64,000 nucleotides of DNA from Leptotrichia hofstadii (GTDB lineage Bacteria; Fusobacteriota; Fusobacteriia; Fusobacteriales; Leptotrichiaceae), in assembly GCF_007990525.1 (NCBI RefSeq), contig NZ_AP019823.1, positions 310,001 to 374,000 of the forward strand, read 5' to 3'. The position numbers and the translations under genes are program-made. The notes under the pieces were generated by a model. That model was not told where the DNA came from and searched no databases. It worked only from the letters and a program-made list of their open reading frames with translations. This document shows, in pieces, positions 1 to 9,468 of the stretch (positions are counted from its first letter, which is position 1; every line of letters starts with the position of its first letter).

Positions 1-438
1 ATGGAAATTGTAAAAATATTTAACATCGCAAACGAAGATAATAGACAGATTCAAATAAAAAAAGTTTTAACTTTATTAAAAAGCGAAGATGTAAAAAGAC
101 AGGTTGGAATGGCAGATGAAGAAGTACATTCGATGAACTTGACTTACACATTGTCTGAAGTGAGAAAATATTACAATGACGGTAAAATCGAAAAAGCAGT
201 TTCAGAATATATAAACAACATCGTAAATGCCAATGCATCAAATGAAGTTCACGAATATAACCGCCTAAAAGAAACATTGCTATTATTAAATGTTTTGATG
301 ATAAATGAAGAAATTACAAATAAAAAATTACGTGAACAAAATAAGCAAAAGTTGGAAAGCACCTATATTTCTAAGGAAATAAAGAAAGCAACTGCAAAAG
401 ATGCAGATTATATGGATAAATATTTGAATGAGATGTAG
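1..438 (+). CDS. Hypothetical cytosolic protein, possibly 5'-truncated
   Basis: The reading frame begins with ATG at the first base of the window, so the true start may lie upstream. The 145 visible residues have no signal peptide or membrane segment and are mostly charged and helix-prone, ending in a lysine-rich segment (residues about 100-130). I do not recognise a family. It is followed after about 15 bases by a lipoprotein gene, so the two may be co-transcribed. Coding-like composition and the well-placed next ribosome site support a real gene; function is unknown. Confidence 0.6.
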   Translation: MEIVKIFNIANEDNRQIQIKKVLTLLKSEDVKRQVGMADEEVHSMNLTYTLSEVRKYYNDGKIEKAVSEYINNIVNANASNEVHEYNRLKETLLLLNVLMINEEITNKKLREQNKQKLESTYISKEIKKATAKDADYMDKYLNEM

Positions 439-453
439 TGAGGAAAATTGAAT

Positions 454-930
454 ATGAAAAAAATATTTTTATTTATATGCTTAATCTTGATGTTTGTTTC
501 TTGTGGAAAATTTGATAGAAAGAAATATAGCAAGAAAGATTTAAAAAAATTGGATTTTAATAAAAATTATGATTTTAAGCATAAGGAATCTTTTATGGGA
601 GAATCAGTATATTATGAATGGAATCTTGAATGCATAGAATTAAATTGCAGTATTTCCTATTTAAATGAAGTAAAAAACTATTCAAATAAAATTACTTTAG
701 TTTTAAAAGATTATAAACAAAAAAATAAAATAATGAAACAGATAGTAAATGGAATGAAAAAACCAGATGAAAATGTGATTGTTAGGGATTATTACCCTGA
801 GAGTAAGATTGCAATTTACGATAAAAATGAACATTATTCTTTTGAAACTTCTGTAAAAAATGAAGAATTTTATAAAGTATTAGATAATTTGCTTGGAGAA
901 AATCATGAGAGATTATTGGAAAAATTATAA
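454..930 (+). CDS. Small lipoprotein, unknown function
   Basis: The N-terminus is a lipoprotein signal: a lysine start, a hydrophobic stretch and a lipobox ending FVSC, with the modified cysteine about 17 residues in. The mature part is lysine-rich with no recognised domain. I start it at ATG 454 and not the in-frame TTG at 448, because the GTGAGGA ribosome site at 438-444 is then correctly spaced. It sits between two small genes on the same strand and is probably in an operon with them. Membrane anchoring is predicted from the signal only. Confidence 0.7.
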   Translation: MKKIFLFICLILMFVSCGKFDRKKYSKKDLKKLDFNKNYDFKHKESFMGESVYYEWNLECIELNCSISYLNEVKNYSNKITLVLKDYKQKNKIMKQIVNGMKKPDENVIVRDYYPESKIAIYDKNEHYSFETSVKNEEFYKVLDNLLGENHERLLEKL

Positions 931-957
931 ACAAATTTAAGAAAGGAAATTAAATTT

Positions 958-1473
958 ATGAAAAAAATTTTGTTAGTAATGATGTTGATGTTTTCAACGT
1001 TTATGTTTGGAAATCCAGAATTTGAAAAAAGTTATGGAGAAAGTATTACAAGCACTTTAAAATTTGGAATGACAAAACAGGAATTTGCTAAAATTATTCA
1101 GAAAAAAGCTCTGTCAAATTCACATGATGAAGGCAATTATGCGGTTTATTACTATGCTAATGTAAAAGATCCGCTGGGAATTGAAAGGCAGCTGAATAGT
1201 TTTAACTTTGTCGATGGGAGGCTAGTTTCTTCAGTTTTTGACTCACAAACTACCGATGCTGAACATGAACAAATAATAAAAATGTACATAAAAAATCAAA
1301 ACAGGCTTTCTAAGGAAAAAATGACAAAACTGGAAGCAAAAGGAAGGCTGCTGCTTTATAACAGTAAAAAAACAATAGAAATTGCAAGAATGATGGATCA
1401 CACTTTTATTACAGTACAAACTGCGGCGCCAAGGGTATTGGAATATAAAATTAGGTCAATAAAACAAAATTAA
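958..1473 (+). CDS. Secreted protein, unknown function
   Basis: A 171-residue protein with an N-terminal signal peptide (about 18 residues, cleavage likely after FMFG) and no lipobox cysteine. The rest contains a stretch beginning around residue 35 (FGMTKQEF) of the kind seen in small periplasmic proteins, but I cannot name the family. AGAAAGGA lies about 10 bases before the ATG. It is the last of three small genes on this strand before eno, which has its own promoter. Confidence 0.7.
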   Translation: MKKILLVMMLMFSTFMFGNPEFEKSYGESITSTLKFGMTKQEFAKIIQKKALSNSHDEGNYAVYYYANVKDPLGIERQLNSFNFVDGRLVSSVFDSQTTDAEHEQIIKMYIKNQNRLSKEKMTKLEAKGRLLLYNSKKTIEIARMMDHTFITVQTAAPRVLEYKIRSIKQN

Positions 1474-3107
<1,634 letters not shown>

Positions 3108-3141
3108 TAAAATCATAGTTCAGTAAAGTTCTAAATTAAAA

Positions 3142-3190
3142 ATGTCTCTTTTAAAGTAAAAAATAATACATTTAAAAGAGATATTTTTAA
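3142..3190 (+). terminator. eno terminator
   Basis: Inverted repeat TCTCTTTTAAA / TTTAAAAGAGA (3145-3155 and 3171-3181) followed by a T-rich stretch. Confidence 0.75.
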
Positions 3191-3197
3191 ATAAAAA

Positions 3198-3226
3198 TTG
3201 ACAATTATTAATAAATGATATATAAT
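3198..3226 (+). promoter_or_regulatory. Promoter of first FadA-like adhesin gene
   Basis: Perfect consensus: TTGACA (3198-3203), 17-base spacer, TATAAT (3221-3226), 45 bases before the ATG. Confidence 0.85.
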
Positions 3227-3270
3227 ATAAAAGATAATTAAAACAGATAACTAATTTAGGAGGCAAAATA

Positions 3271-3678
3271 ATGAAAAAAGTTGGAATTTTATTTGTACTT
3301 TTGAGTGCTTTATCATTCTCAGCTGCTTCTGCAAAATCTTCAAAAACAGCATCAGCTCAAACAGTGGTAGGTAGATTTAATCAGCTTGAAGCAGAATATG
3401 AAAGATTAGTAAATATGGAAAATCAAGAGTATAACAAATTAAAAGCAAATGCTGACGCAGCAGCTAGCAAGCTAGCTGAAAAAGAAGCTCAAAAAGCTCA
3501 ATTGGAAGAAAGAATCTCAAAAGTTGAAGCAGCTTCTGAAACAAAAGCTTTTAAAGCGCAATACGCTGAATTGGCAAAACAATATAAAGCTGTAGCAAAA
3601 TCTTTAGATACAGAAATCAAATCTTTAAGAGCAACAGTTGAAAATTTCGCAGCTATTGAAGCATTAAAAGGATATTAA
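3271..3678 (+). CDS. FadA-like secreted adhesin, copy 1
   Basis: A 135-residue protein with a signal peptide ending about SAASA (residue 21), followed by an almost entirely helical, Ala/Lys/Glu-rich mature chain of about 110 residues. Length, signal and helix content match the FadA adhesin family of Fusobacterium, whose mature form is a helical hairpin that polymerises at the surface. Homology to FadA is inferred from this pattern and from the adjacent paralogue. It has a consensus promoter and an AGGAGG-type ribosome site, so strong expression is likely. Another small coiled-coil outer-membrane protein is the main alternative. Confidence 0.75.
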   Translation: MKKVGILFVLLSALSFSAASAKSSKTASAQTVVGRFNQLEAEYERLVNMENQEYNKLKANADAAASKLAEKEAQKAQLEERISKVEAASETKAFKAQYAELAKQYKAVAKSLDTEIKSLRATVENFAAIEALKGY

Positions 3679-3693
3679 TTTAAATCAAAATAA

Positions 3694-3752
3694 ATGAAAG
3701 GAGATACGAGAATAAATTTAAAAATAAATATCTAGTTCTCGTGGATAAAAAA
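3694..3752 (+). promoter_or_regulatory. Hairpin between ribosome site and start codon of adhesin copy 2
   Basis: AAAGGAGAT (3697-3705) is the only strong ribosome site but lies 46 bases before the ATG at 3752. Between them ACGAGAA (3706-3712) and TTCTCGT (3736-3742) form a 7-bp stem. If folded, the site abuts the stem and the ATG lies 9 bases beyond it, which is correct spacing. A 13-codon open frame (3694-3735) also starts at the site. AGATA (3702-3706) can alternatively pair with TATCT (3729-3733). Confidence 0.5.
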
Positions 3753-4159
3753 TGAAAAAGAAATTAGCAGTATTATTAGGAGTTTTAGTATTAAGCAGCG
3801 TTTCATTCGCAGCACCTGCAAAAGCAGCTAGACCAGCAGGAGGATCAATTGAAAACAGCTTAAACAACTTGGAAAATCAATTAAGCAGATTACAACAAAT
3901 GGAAGATGCAAAATTCAGAGAACAGGAAGCACAAGCAAATGCAGCTGTTCAAAGATTAAATAACTACACAGCAATGCAAGCAAAAATCGATCAAAGAATT
4001 GCTGAAATTGAAGCAAATGCAGAAACTAGCATCTTTGGAAAAGAATTTAAATCAAAAATTGCTGAATACAAAAACTTAAGAAATCAATTAGACAAAGAAA
4101 TAGCTAGAGAACAACAAGCTATCGATAACTATGAATTAATTAAATCTTTAAGACAGTAA
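3752..4159 (+). CDS. FadA-like secreted adhesin, copy 2
   Basis: A 135-residue paralogue of the preceding gene: a signal peptide with cleavage near SFAAPA (about residue 21), then a helical, Gln/Ala/Glu-rich chain with coiled-coil character. Same length and layout as copy 1, but clearly diverged in sequence. It is 73 bases downstream of copy 1 with no terminator between, so both are probably on one transcript. Its start is unusual: the strong ribosome site is separated from the ATG by a hairpin (separate entry), which could set the ratio of the two adhesins. Confidence 0.75.
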   Translation: MKKKLAVLLGVLVLSSVSFAAPAKAARPAGGSIENSLNNLENQLSRLQQMEDAKFREQEAQANAAVQRLNNYTAMQAKIDQRIAEIEANAETSIFGKEFKSKIAEYKNLRNQLDKEIAREQQAIDNYELIKSLRQ

Positions 4160-4180
4160 TCCTGACTTAATATAAAAAAG

Positions 4181-4219
4181 ATGCTTTTTCAAATTATTTG
4201 AAGAGGCATTTTTTTTTGT
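4181..4219 (+). terminator. Terminator of the adhesin pair
   Basis: Long stem ATGCTTTTTCAAA / TTTGAAGAGGCAT with two G-U pairs, then a run of nine T. Confidence 0.85.
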
Positions 4220-4380
4220 GATTTAGAAATTATATTTAAGTTTTAGGTTCTTATACTAAACCTTATTTAAATGGGAAATACTGTTAATTTTTAAATTGGA
4301 TTTAAAAAAGTTTTCTTGATTTGACAAGATTTTCACTCAATATTTATAGAAAAATTATTTAATTGAAGGGAGGAATATGA

Positions 4381-5271
4381 TTGGAAGGAAAAATAAAGTT
4401 ACGTGGAATGTTATTAGCTAGTTTAGCTTCTAGCCTGTGGGCTATTTCAGGAATTTCTGGTGAAATTCTTTTCAAAAAGTTTAATTTTTCATCAGACTGG
4501 CTAGTTTCGACTAGAACATTAATTTCTGGAATTTTACTGTTTTTAATTGTTATTTTTATTGAAAAAAAATCTGTTTTAAAGCCATTGAAAAATAAGAGAG
4601 ATTGTGCTGGAATAATTTTATTTGGAACAGCGGGAATGTACTTAGTTCAGTATACATATTTTAAGACAATTGAATTAAGTAATGTTTCATTTGCAACAAT
4701 TTTACAGTTTACCGCACCATTTTTTATATTTATTTATGAATCTATAAAAAATAAAAAAGTTCCAGCTGTTTCAACTGTTATTCTATTGTTTATGACAATT
4801 TTAGGAGTTGTATTTATTGCGACTAAAGGAAACTTTTCAAATTTGTCAGTTTCACTAGAAGCGTTGCTGCTAGGAGTAATTTCAGCAATTATGATAGCTT
4901 TTTATTCAACATATCCAAAAAAACTTTTGAAAAAATATGGAAGTATTACAGTAGTTGGATGGGGAATGATAATAGGTAGCATAATTTCAAATGTTATTCA
5001 CCCTATTTGGAAAATTGAAGGAAATGTAAATGCAAAATCAATGATACAGGTAATAATCGTTGTAATTTTAGGAACTTCCATAGCCTATTTAATTTACATT
5101 GCAAGCCTAAATTATATTTCCTCTTCCCTTGCAGGAATTTTAACTGCTTTTGAGCCTGTACTTGCAGCGATATTATCAGTTGCTATTTTTGGATTAAGAT
5201 TTTCTTTTATTGAAATAGTTGGTTTTGTATTAGTATTTGTCTCAATTTTTATTTTGGAAAAGAGATTGTAG
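4381..5271 (+). CDS. DMT-superfamily (EamA) transporter
   Basis: A 296-residue integral membrane protein with about ten hydrophobic segments in two related halves (residues about 10-145 and 155-290), the layout of EamA drug/metabolite exporters. Substrate unknown. The start is TTG at 4381: GGGAGG (4368-4373) is 7 bases upstream, while the nearby ATG at 4377 is in another frame. A TTGACA at 4321 with an imperfect -10 about 18 bases later is a possible promoter. Confidence 0.85.
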   Translation: MEGKIKLRGMLLASLASSLWAISGISGEILFKKFNFSSDWLVSTRTLISGILLFLIVIFIEKKSVLKPLKNKRDCAGIILFGTAGMYLVQYTYFKTIELSNVSFATILQFTAPFFIFIYESIKNKKVPAVSTVILLFMTILGVVFIATKGNFSNLSVSLEALLLGVISAIMIAFYSTYPKKLLKKYGSITVVGWGMIIGSIISNVIHPIWKIEGNVNAKSMIQVIIVVILGTSIAYLIYIASLNYISSSLAGILTAFEPVLAAILSVAIFGLRFSFIEIVGFVLVFVSIFILEKRL

Positions 5272-5302
5272 AAATTATTGAATTCTGATAAAAAAATGCT
5301 TT

Positions 5303-5330
5303 GAGGGGAGAATTTTCCCCTCTTTTATTT
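5303..5330. terminator. Terminator between DMT transporter and phzF-like gene
   Basis: GAGGGGA / TCCCCTC stem followed by TTTTATTTT on the plus strand; on the minus strand the stem is followed a few bases later by a T run, so it may serve both convergent genes. Confidence 0.7.
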
Positions 5331-5431
5331 TATAAGTAAAATTCGATTCAAATAGAATAGTAAAAAATTATAAAACTTGAGGTTTGAGTAGTCTATCGTA
5401 ATTTGTGAGTAAAGTTTTAAAAAACATTTTG

Positions 5432-6253
5432 CTATATGAAAATTTCTGAAATTGCAAATAAAGCTGCTTTTCCACTCATTTTTATTCTTCCATCATCTGC
5501 TAGAGTGCAATAAAGTGTTCCGTTTCGCTCTGAAGCCTGATAAGCGATTAAATTTTCCTTTTGCAGTTTTGCCATCCAGTAAGGAGCAATATGACAGTGC
5601 CCAGAGCCGCAGACAGGATCTTCGTAAATATTTAATTTAGGAGCAAAGGAACGGGAAATACAGTCTATTTTATCAGTTGTATTTTTTATTTTAGAATTTA
5701 AAGAATAATTACTATGTTGAGCAGTAATATGCAGTAATAATCCATCAAGTTTTTTAATTTTTTCCGAATCTAAATCTGCACTTAAAATAAACTCTTCATC
5801 ATCAAATACACACATTAGATCTCGTCCTAGATATGCTTCAATTGGTTTTTTCCCGATTAATTCTACTATTTCATCAGTTATTTCAACTTTTTTCAAATCA
5901 TAAGCAGGAAAATCAAGCTCATATAAATCTCTATTTTTTCTATTTACAGTCAATTTTCCGCTCAATGTATCAAAAATTACAGTTTTTACACTTCTTTCAT
6001 AATAATTCATAATTACAAAAGCACAGGCAAGCGTGGCGTGTCCACATAAATCAATTTCACCGCCTGGCGTAAACCAGCGTAATTTATAGTGATTTCCTTC
6101 TCCTTTTACTGCAAAGGCTGTTTCGGACAAATTGTTCTCCCTTGCTATTAAAAGCATATTTTCGTCAGAAAGCCATTCGTCTAGAATACAGATTGCGGCT
6201 GGATTCCCTGAAAAAACTTTGTCTGTAAAAGCGTCAATTATATATTGCTTCAT
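5432..6253 (-). CDS. PhzF family isomerase-like protein
   Basis: A 273-residue member of the PhzF (phenazine biosynthesis-like) family, two-domain proteins related in fold to diaminopimelate epimerase. The SETAF motif with the general acid/base glutamate lies near residue 45; LCGHATLA follows at about 70 and DPVCGSGHC near residue 214. No phenazine genes are near, so the substrate is unknown; many members of this family are uncharacterised. AAAGGA precedes the ATG. It converges with the DMT transporter gene and diverges from the NlpC/P60 gene. Confidence 0.88.
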   Translation of the reverse strand: MKQYIIDAFTDKVFSGNPAAICILDEWLSDENMLLIARENNLSETAFAVKGEGNHYKLRWFTPGGEIDLCGHATLACAFVIMNYYERSVKTVIFDTLSGKLTVNRKNRDLYELDFPAYDLKKVEITDEIVELIGKKPIEAYLGRDLMCVFDDEEFILSADLDSEKIKKLDGLLLHITAQHSNYSLNSKIKNTTDKIDCISRSFAPKLNIYEDPVCGSGHCHIAPYWMAKLQKENLIAYQASERNGTLYCTLADDGRIKMSGKAALFAISEIFI

Positions 6254-6488
6254 AATATTGGTTTCCTTTCAAATTAATTTTGTTTATTTTAACAGATTTT
6301 AGAATATTTTTCTATAAAATTTTTATTTTGGTTAATATTGCAATTTATGATATTCAAATTTTCTTGTTTTTTCAAAATTAAATTATATTTTATTTTTAGT
6401 TAATTTACTTTTCTTAAAATTAATGTTACAATTGATACACATAAAAATATTACAATTGAAAATTAATTTTGAAAGGAATAAAAAATAT

Positions 6489-7136
6489 ATGAGAAAAAAC
6501 AAGTTTTTAACAGCAGTATGTATGTTATCTGCTTTTGTAGGTTCAAATCTACATGCGAAAACATCAAAAACTAAAAAAGTTGACAAATCAAAAACGTCTC
6601 ACAAACCTGTAAAAAATAGAAAGAGTCACAGTGGAAACAATACTGGAATTTATGCTGTTTCTTCAAAAAATAAAAATGAACTTATTGAAACAAAAATGTC
6701 AGAATTAAGACAAAGACATACTAAAGCCATGGCTTCAGGTTCGACTCAAGAGAGAAAGAAAGCGGCTGTAGAAAGAAAGCTTTTAACTTCATACAGCAAA
6801 TGGAGGGGGACAAGGTATGCTTTGGGAGGAGATTCTAAAAGTGGAATTGACTGTTCAGCCTTAACACGTAGAGTTTACCGTGAAGCTTTTAACAAGGAAC
6901 TTCCAAGAGTTTCACAACAGCAGATAAAGCAGGGGACAAGAGTTTCTGCGAAAAACTTGAAATCAGGAGACATCGTTTATTTCAGACCTGGTAACAGAAC
7001 AAGCCATACAGCTGTTTATGTTGGAAATTCATTGTTCATAAATGCTTCATCTTCAAAAGGCGTAGTAATGTCCTCGTTAAAAAGCCCATATTGGAGAAAA
7101 TATTTTAAGTACGGAGTAAGAGCTCATAATGCATAA
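6489..7136 (+). CDS. Secreted NlpC/P60 cell-wall peptidase
   Basis: A 215-residue protein with a signal peptide (cleavage near LHA, about residue 23), a basic linker, and a C-terminal NlpC/P60 papain-like domain. The catalytic cysteine is in DCSALT (Cys122) and the histidine in SHTAVYVG (His173). Such enzymes cut the peptide stems of peptidoglycan. I start at ATG 6489, which follows AAAGGA and begins a normal signal peptide, and not at the earlier in-frame ATG 6423. An MliC-type lysozyme inhibitor gene follows after 18 bases. Confidence 0.88.
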   Translation: MRKNKFLTAVCMLSAFVGSNLHAKTSKTKKVDKSKTSHKPVKNRKSHSGNNTGIYAVSSKNKNELIETKMSELRQRHTKAMASGSTQERKKAAVERKLLTSYSKWRGTRYALGGDSKSGIDCSALTRRVYREAFNKELPRVSQQQIKQGTRVSAKNLKSGDIVYFRPGNRTSHTAVYVGNSLFINASSSKGVVMSSLKSPYWRKYFKYGVRAHNA

Positions 7137-7154
7137 ATAAGGAAGTGAGGGTTT

Positions 7155-7523
7155 ATGAAATTAACTGGAAAATTAGTGATACTTTTAACAGGAGCATTGT
7201 TATTTGGATTCTCATTAAATGGAATTTCGGCAAGTAAACATAAAATAACTAAAAGAAAATATCCTGTGATAAAAATTAAACGTAAAGCCATTTATTCTCA
7301 GAAATTTAAATGCAGCAAAAAAGAATATACTGTAAATTATATTACGAATGATAAGATTCAATTGGTAGAAGTGTCAACCAATGCTAAACTTGTAATGGAT
7401 CAGGTCGTGGCTGCCAGCGGATCCAGATACAGCGATGGAAAGAATACCGATATTCATATAAAGGGCAATGAGGCGATACTTACACGAAACGGAAACAGTA
7501 TTTTTTGTGAAGGTTTAAAATAA
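7155..7523 (+). CDS. MliC/PliC-type lysozyme inhibitor
   Basis: A 122-residue secreted protein. After a signal peptide (about 26 residues) comes a basic linker and an eight-stranded-barrel type domain with the pattern of C-type lysozyme inhibitors: FKCSKKEY, a central ASGSRYSDG, then IKGNEA and a final FCEG cysteine. In characterised MliC proteins the serine of the SG.(K/R)Y loop and the lysine of KG enter the lysozyme active site. It has no lipobox, so it is periplasmic (PliC-like) and not lipid-anchored. Downstream of a cell-wall hydrolase, it would shield the wall against host lysozyme in the mouth. Assigned by recalled motif pattern. Confidence 0.72.
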   Translation: MKLTGKLVILLTGALLFGFSLNGISASKHKITKRKYPVIKIKRKAIYSQKFKCSKKEYTVNYITNDKIQLVEVSTNAKLVMDQVVAASGSRYSDGKNTDIHIKGNEAILTRNGNSIFCEGLK

Positions 7524-7553
7524 ATTGCAGGTGTATAAAAAATTAAATAAAAT

Positions 7554-7597
7554 AAGGAATTATTTCTTCTAAGCAAAAAGAGACAATTCCTTTTTTA
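7554..7597 (+). terminator. Terminator of the NlpC/P60-MliC operon
   Basis: AAGGAATT (7554-7561) pairs with AATTCCTT (7585-7592), followed by TTTTATTTT. Confidence 0.75.
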
Positions 7598-7769
7598 TTT
7601 TGATGCAAATGTTTATTTTTTATACTACTTCTCATTTAAATAGTGAATGCTTAATAGTAGTTTTTACTATCTTTATTTTGTAGAATTGTTCATTGCCGCA
7701 AATTCTTATCTTGCAGCAAAGGTATATAGTGATATTTAAAATTATATTTTATTTTTTAGAGATTAAAAA

Positions 7770-8705
7770 TTATAAGTCATTTTCTCTTAAATATTCTTCC
7801 ACATCAAGCCCTGCAATGGCTCCGCTTCCTGCCGCGATAATTGCCTGCTGGTATCTGCCATCTTGAACATCTCCTGCTGCAAAGATTCCAGAAGTGCTTG
7901 TTTTGGAAGATTTTCCTTTTGTTACAATATAGCCTCTTTCGTCAATCTCTACTTTCCCTTCAAGAAATTTTGTATTTGGAGTTCTTCCGATTGCTACAAA
8001 AATTCCATCTGCTGTTAAAGTTTCAGTTTCGCCTGTTTTGTTATTTATAAGCTCTATTCCTGTAACTTTTTCATCAGCCAGTACTTTTTTTGGAGTGTAG
8101 TCTAGTTTCCATTCGATTTTGCTGTTGTCTTTTGCTCTTTTTTGCATAATTGCTGAAGCGCGTAACGTATCTCTTCTGTGAATAACTGTAACTTTGCTGG
8201 CAAATTTTGTTAAAAAGACAGCTTCTTCCATCGCAGTATCTCCACCGCCAATTACAACAACATCTTTTCCACGGTAGAAAAATCCATCACAAGTGGCACA
8301 TGCACTAACTCCTCTTCCGATATTTTCCTTTTCGTTTTCAATTCCAAGATACTTTGCACTCGCTCCTGTTGATAAAATTATTGTTTTTGCTTCTATAATA
8401 TTTCCATTATCCAAATGTAATTTAAATGTTTTTTTGCCATTATTTTCAATACTTTCGATGTCTTTTACAACAGCCTGTAAAAATTCTGTTCCAAAATTTT
8501 TGGATTGAGCCTTTATGTCTTCTATTAGCTGTGGACCTGAAATTCCTTGTGGAAATCCTGGAAAGTTTTCAACTTCCGTTGTTGTTGTCAATTGACCACC
8601 TGGCTCCATTCCGTTTATAATTATATTTTTTAATCCTGCACGGCTTAAATAAATTGCGGCTGTCAGTCCAGCTGGACCTGAACCTATAATTACTGAATCA
8701 TACAT
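7770..8705 (-). CDS. trxB: Thioredoxin reductase
   Basis: NADPH-dependent flavoenzyme that reduces thioredoxin. The N-terminal FAD motif is GSGPAGL, the redox-active pair is in CATCDG, the NADPH-binding motif is GGGDTAMEE, and the second FAD motif is GIFAAGDVQD. I begin at ATG 8705 (311 residues, normal length): AAAAGGA lies 12 bases upstream and the family begins right at this point, whereas the upstream in-frame ATG at 8732 has no ribosome site. trxA lies upstream on the same strand. Confidence 0.95.
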   Translation of the reverse strand: MYDSVIIGSGPAGLTAAIYLSRAGLKNIIINGMEPGGQLTTTTEVENFPGFPQGISGPQLIEDIKAQSKNFGTEFLQAVVKDIESIENNGKKTFKLHLDNGNIIEAKTIILSTGASAKYLGIENEKENIGRGVSACATCDGFFYRGKDVVVIGGGDTAMEEAVFLTKFASKVTVIHRRDTLRASAIMQKRAKDNSKIEWKLDYTPKKVLADEKVTGIELINNKTGETETLTADGIFVAIGRTPNTKFLEGKVEIDERGYIVTKGKSSKTSTSGIFAAGDVQDGRYQQAIIAAGSGAIAGLDVEEYLRENDL

Positions 8706-8786
8706 ATTTTTCATCATTCCTTTTTTAGTCATTTTTTATAAATTATGATTAAGAGATCATAATCACAAAGTTTCTTCTTTAATATT

Positions 8787-8824
8787 AAAGTCTAGCAAAA
8801 TTGAAAAAACAATCGCTAGACTTT
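8787..8824 (-). terminator. Hairpin between trxA and trxB
   Basis: Perfect 10-bp stem AAAGTCTAGC / GCTAGACTTT with an 18-base loop. Read on the minus strand the T-tract after it is weak (AATATT), so it may only partly stop trxA transcripts before trxB. Confidence 0.45.
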
Positions 8825-8865
8825 TTCTATAAATAAATATATCTTTAAATAACGTATTTTTTATT

Positions 8866-9177
8866 TTATAATACTTGGTTTACTTCTTCATAAAGTGATT
8901 CTTTTGAGTGTAATCCAACTAATTTTTTAACAGGTTTTCCATCTTTGAATAAGATTAATGTAGGAATACTTTGGATTCCAAAAGATTGCGCCAATTCCAA
9001 TTCTTCATCTACATTTACTTTTCCAATTGTAGCTTTTCCTTCCATTTCACTTGAAAATTCTTCAATGATAGGAAGCTGCATTTTACAAGGTCCACACCAT
9101 TCTGCCCAGAAATCTACTAGAGCTACTCCATTTGCAATGCTTTTTTCAAAATTATCTTTGTTTAAATTTAATGCCAT
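8866..9177 (-). CDS. trxA: Thioredoxin
   Basis: A 103-residue thioredoxin with the active site WCGPCK near residue 29 and the cis-proline segment SIPT. It reduces protein disulphides in the cytosol and is recycled by TrxB, encoded just downstream. GAGG precedes the ATG. Its promoter at 9250-9278 is overlapped by a 22-bp palindrome, and the divergent gene encodes an ArsR-rhodanese regulator, so redox or sulfur-linked control is plausible. Confidence 0.96.
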   Translation of the reverse strand: MALNLNKDNFEKSIANGVALVDFWAEWCGPCKMQLPIIEEFSSEMEGKATIGKVNVDEELELAQSFGIQSIPTLILFKDGKPVKKLVGLHSKESLYEEVNQVL

Positions 9178-9249
9178 TTTACATCAACCTCTTTCTTTAG
9201 TCAATTTTATTAAGTTTATAATTTATAGTTCATTTTTTTTAAAAATTGT

Positions 9250-9278
9250 GTTATACTATTAGAAAATCAACTATTCAA
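9250..9278 (-). promoter_or_regulatory. trxA promoter
   Basis: On the minus strand TTGAAT (9278-9273) and TATAAC (9255-9250) are 17 bases apart. Confidence 0.65.
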
Positions 9279-9293
9279 TTAAGTAATTGAATA
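9272..9293. promoter_or_regulatory. 22-bp palindromic operator candidate
   Basis: TATTCAATTA, two central bases AG, then TAATTGAATA: a perfect 10-2-10 inverted repeat. It covers the -35 box of the trxA promoter and lies about 175 bases before the divergent ArsR-rhodanese gene. ArsR-family dimers bind inverted repeats of this size, which makes that protein the obvious candidate ligand. Confidence 0.55.
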
Positions 9294-9468
9294 CTATCAT
9301 ATTTAAAATAAATTGTCAATACTTTTATTATAAAATTTTGAAAATATATCAAAATTTAATATCCAGCTAGTCAAGGTTAAGTGAATTTGCAGATTAAAAT
9401 AATAATTTTTAAGTTTGGTTTTAAAGAGGTTTAGTATAAATAAAGAAAGTAAAAAGGAGCTGAATTAA

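Noticed and set aside
4377-4400. ATG at 4377 as the start of the DMT transporter
   Set aside because: It is in another frame; the TTG at 4381 is in frame and correctly spaced from GGGAGG.
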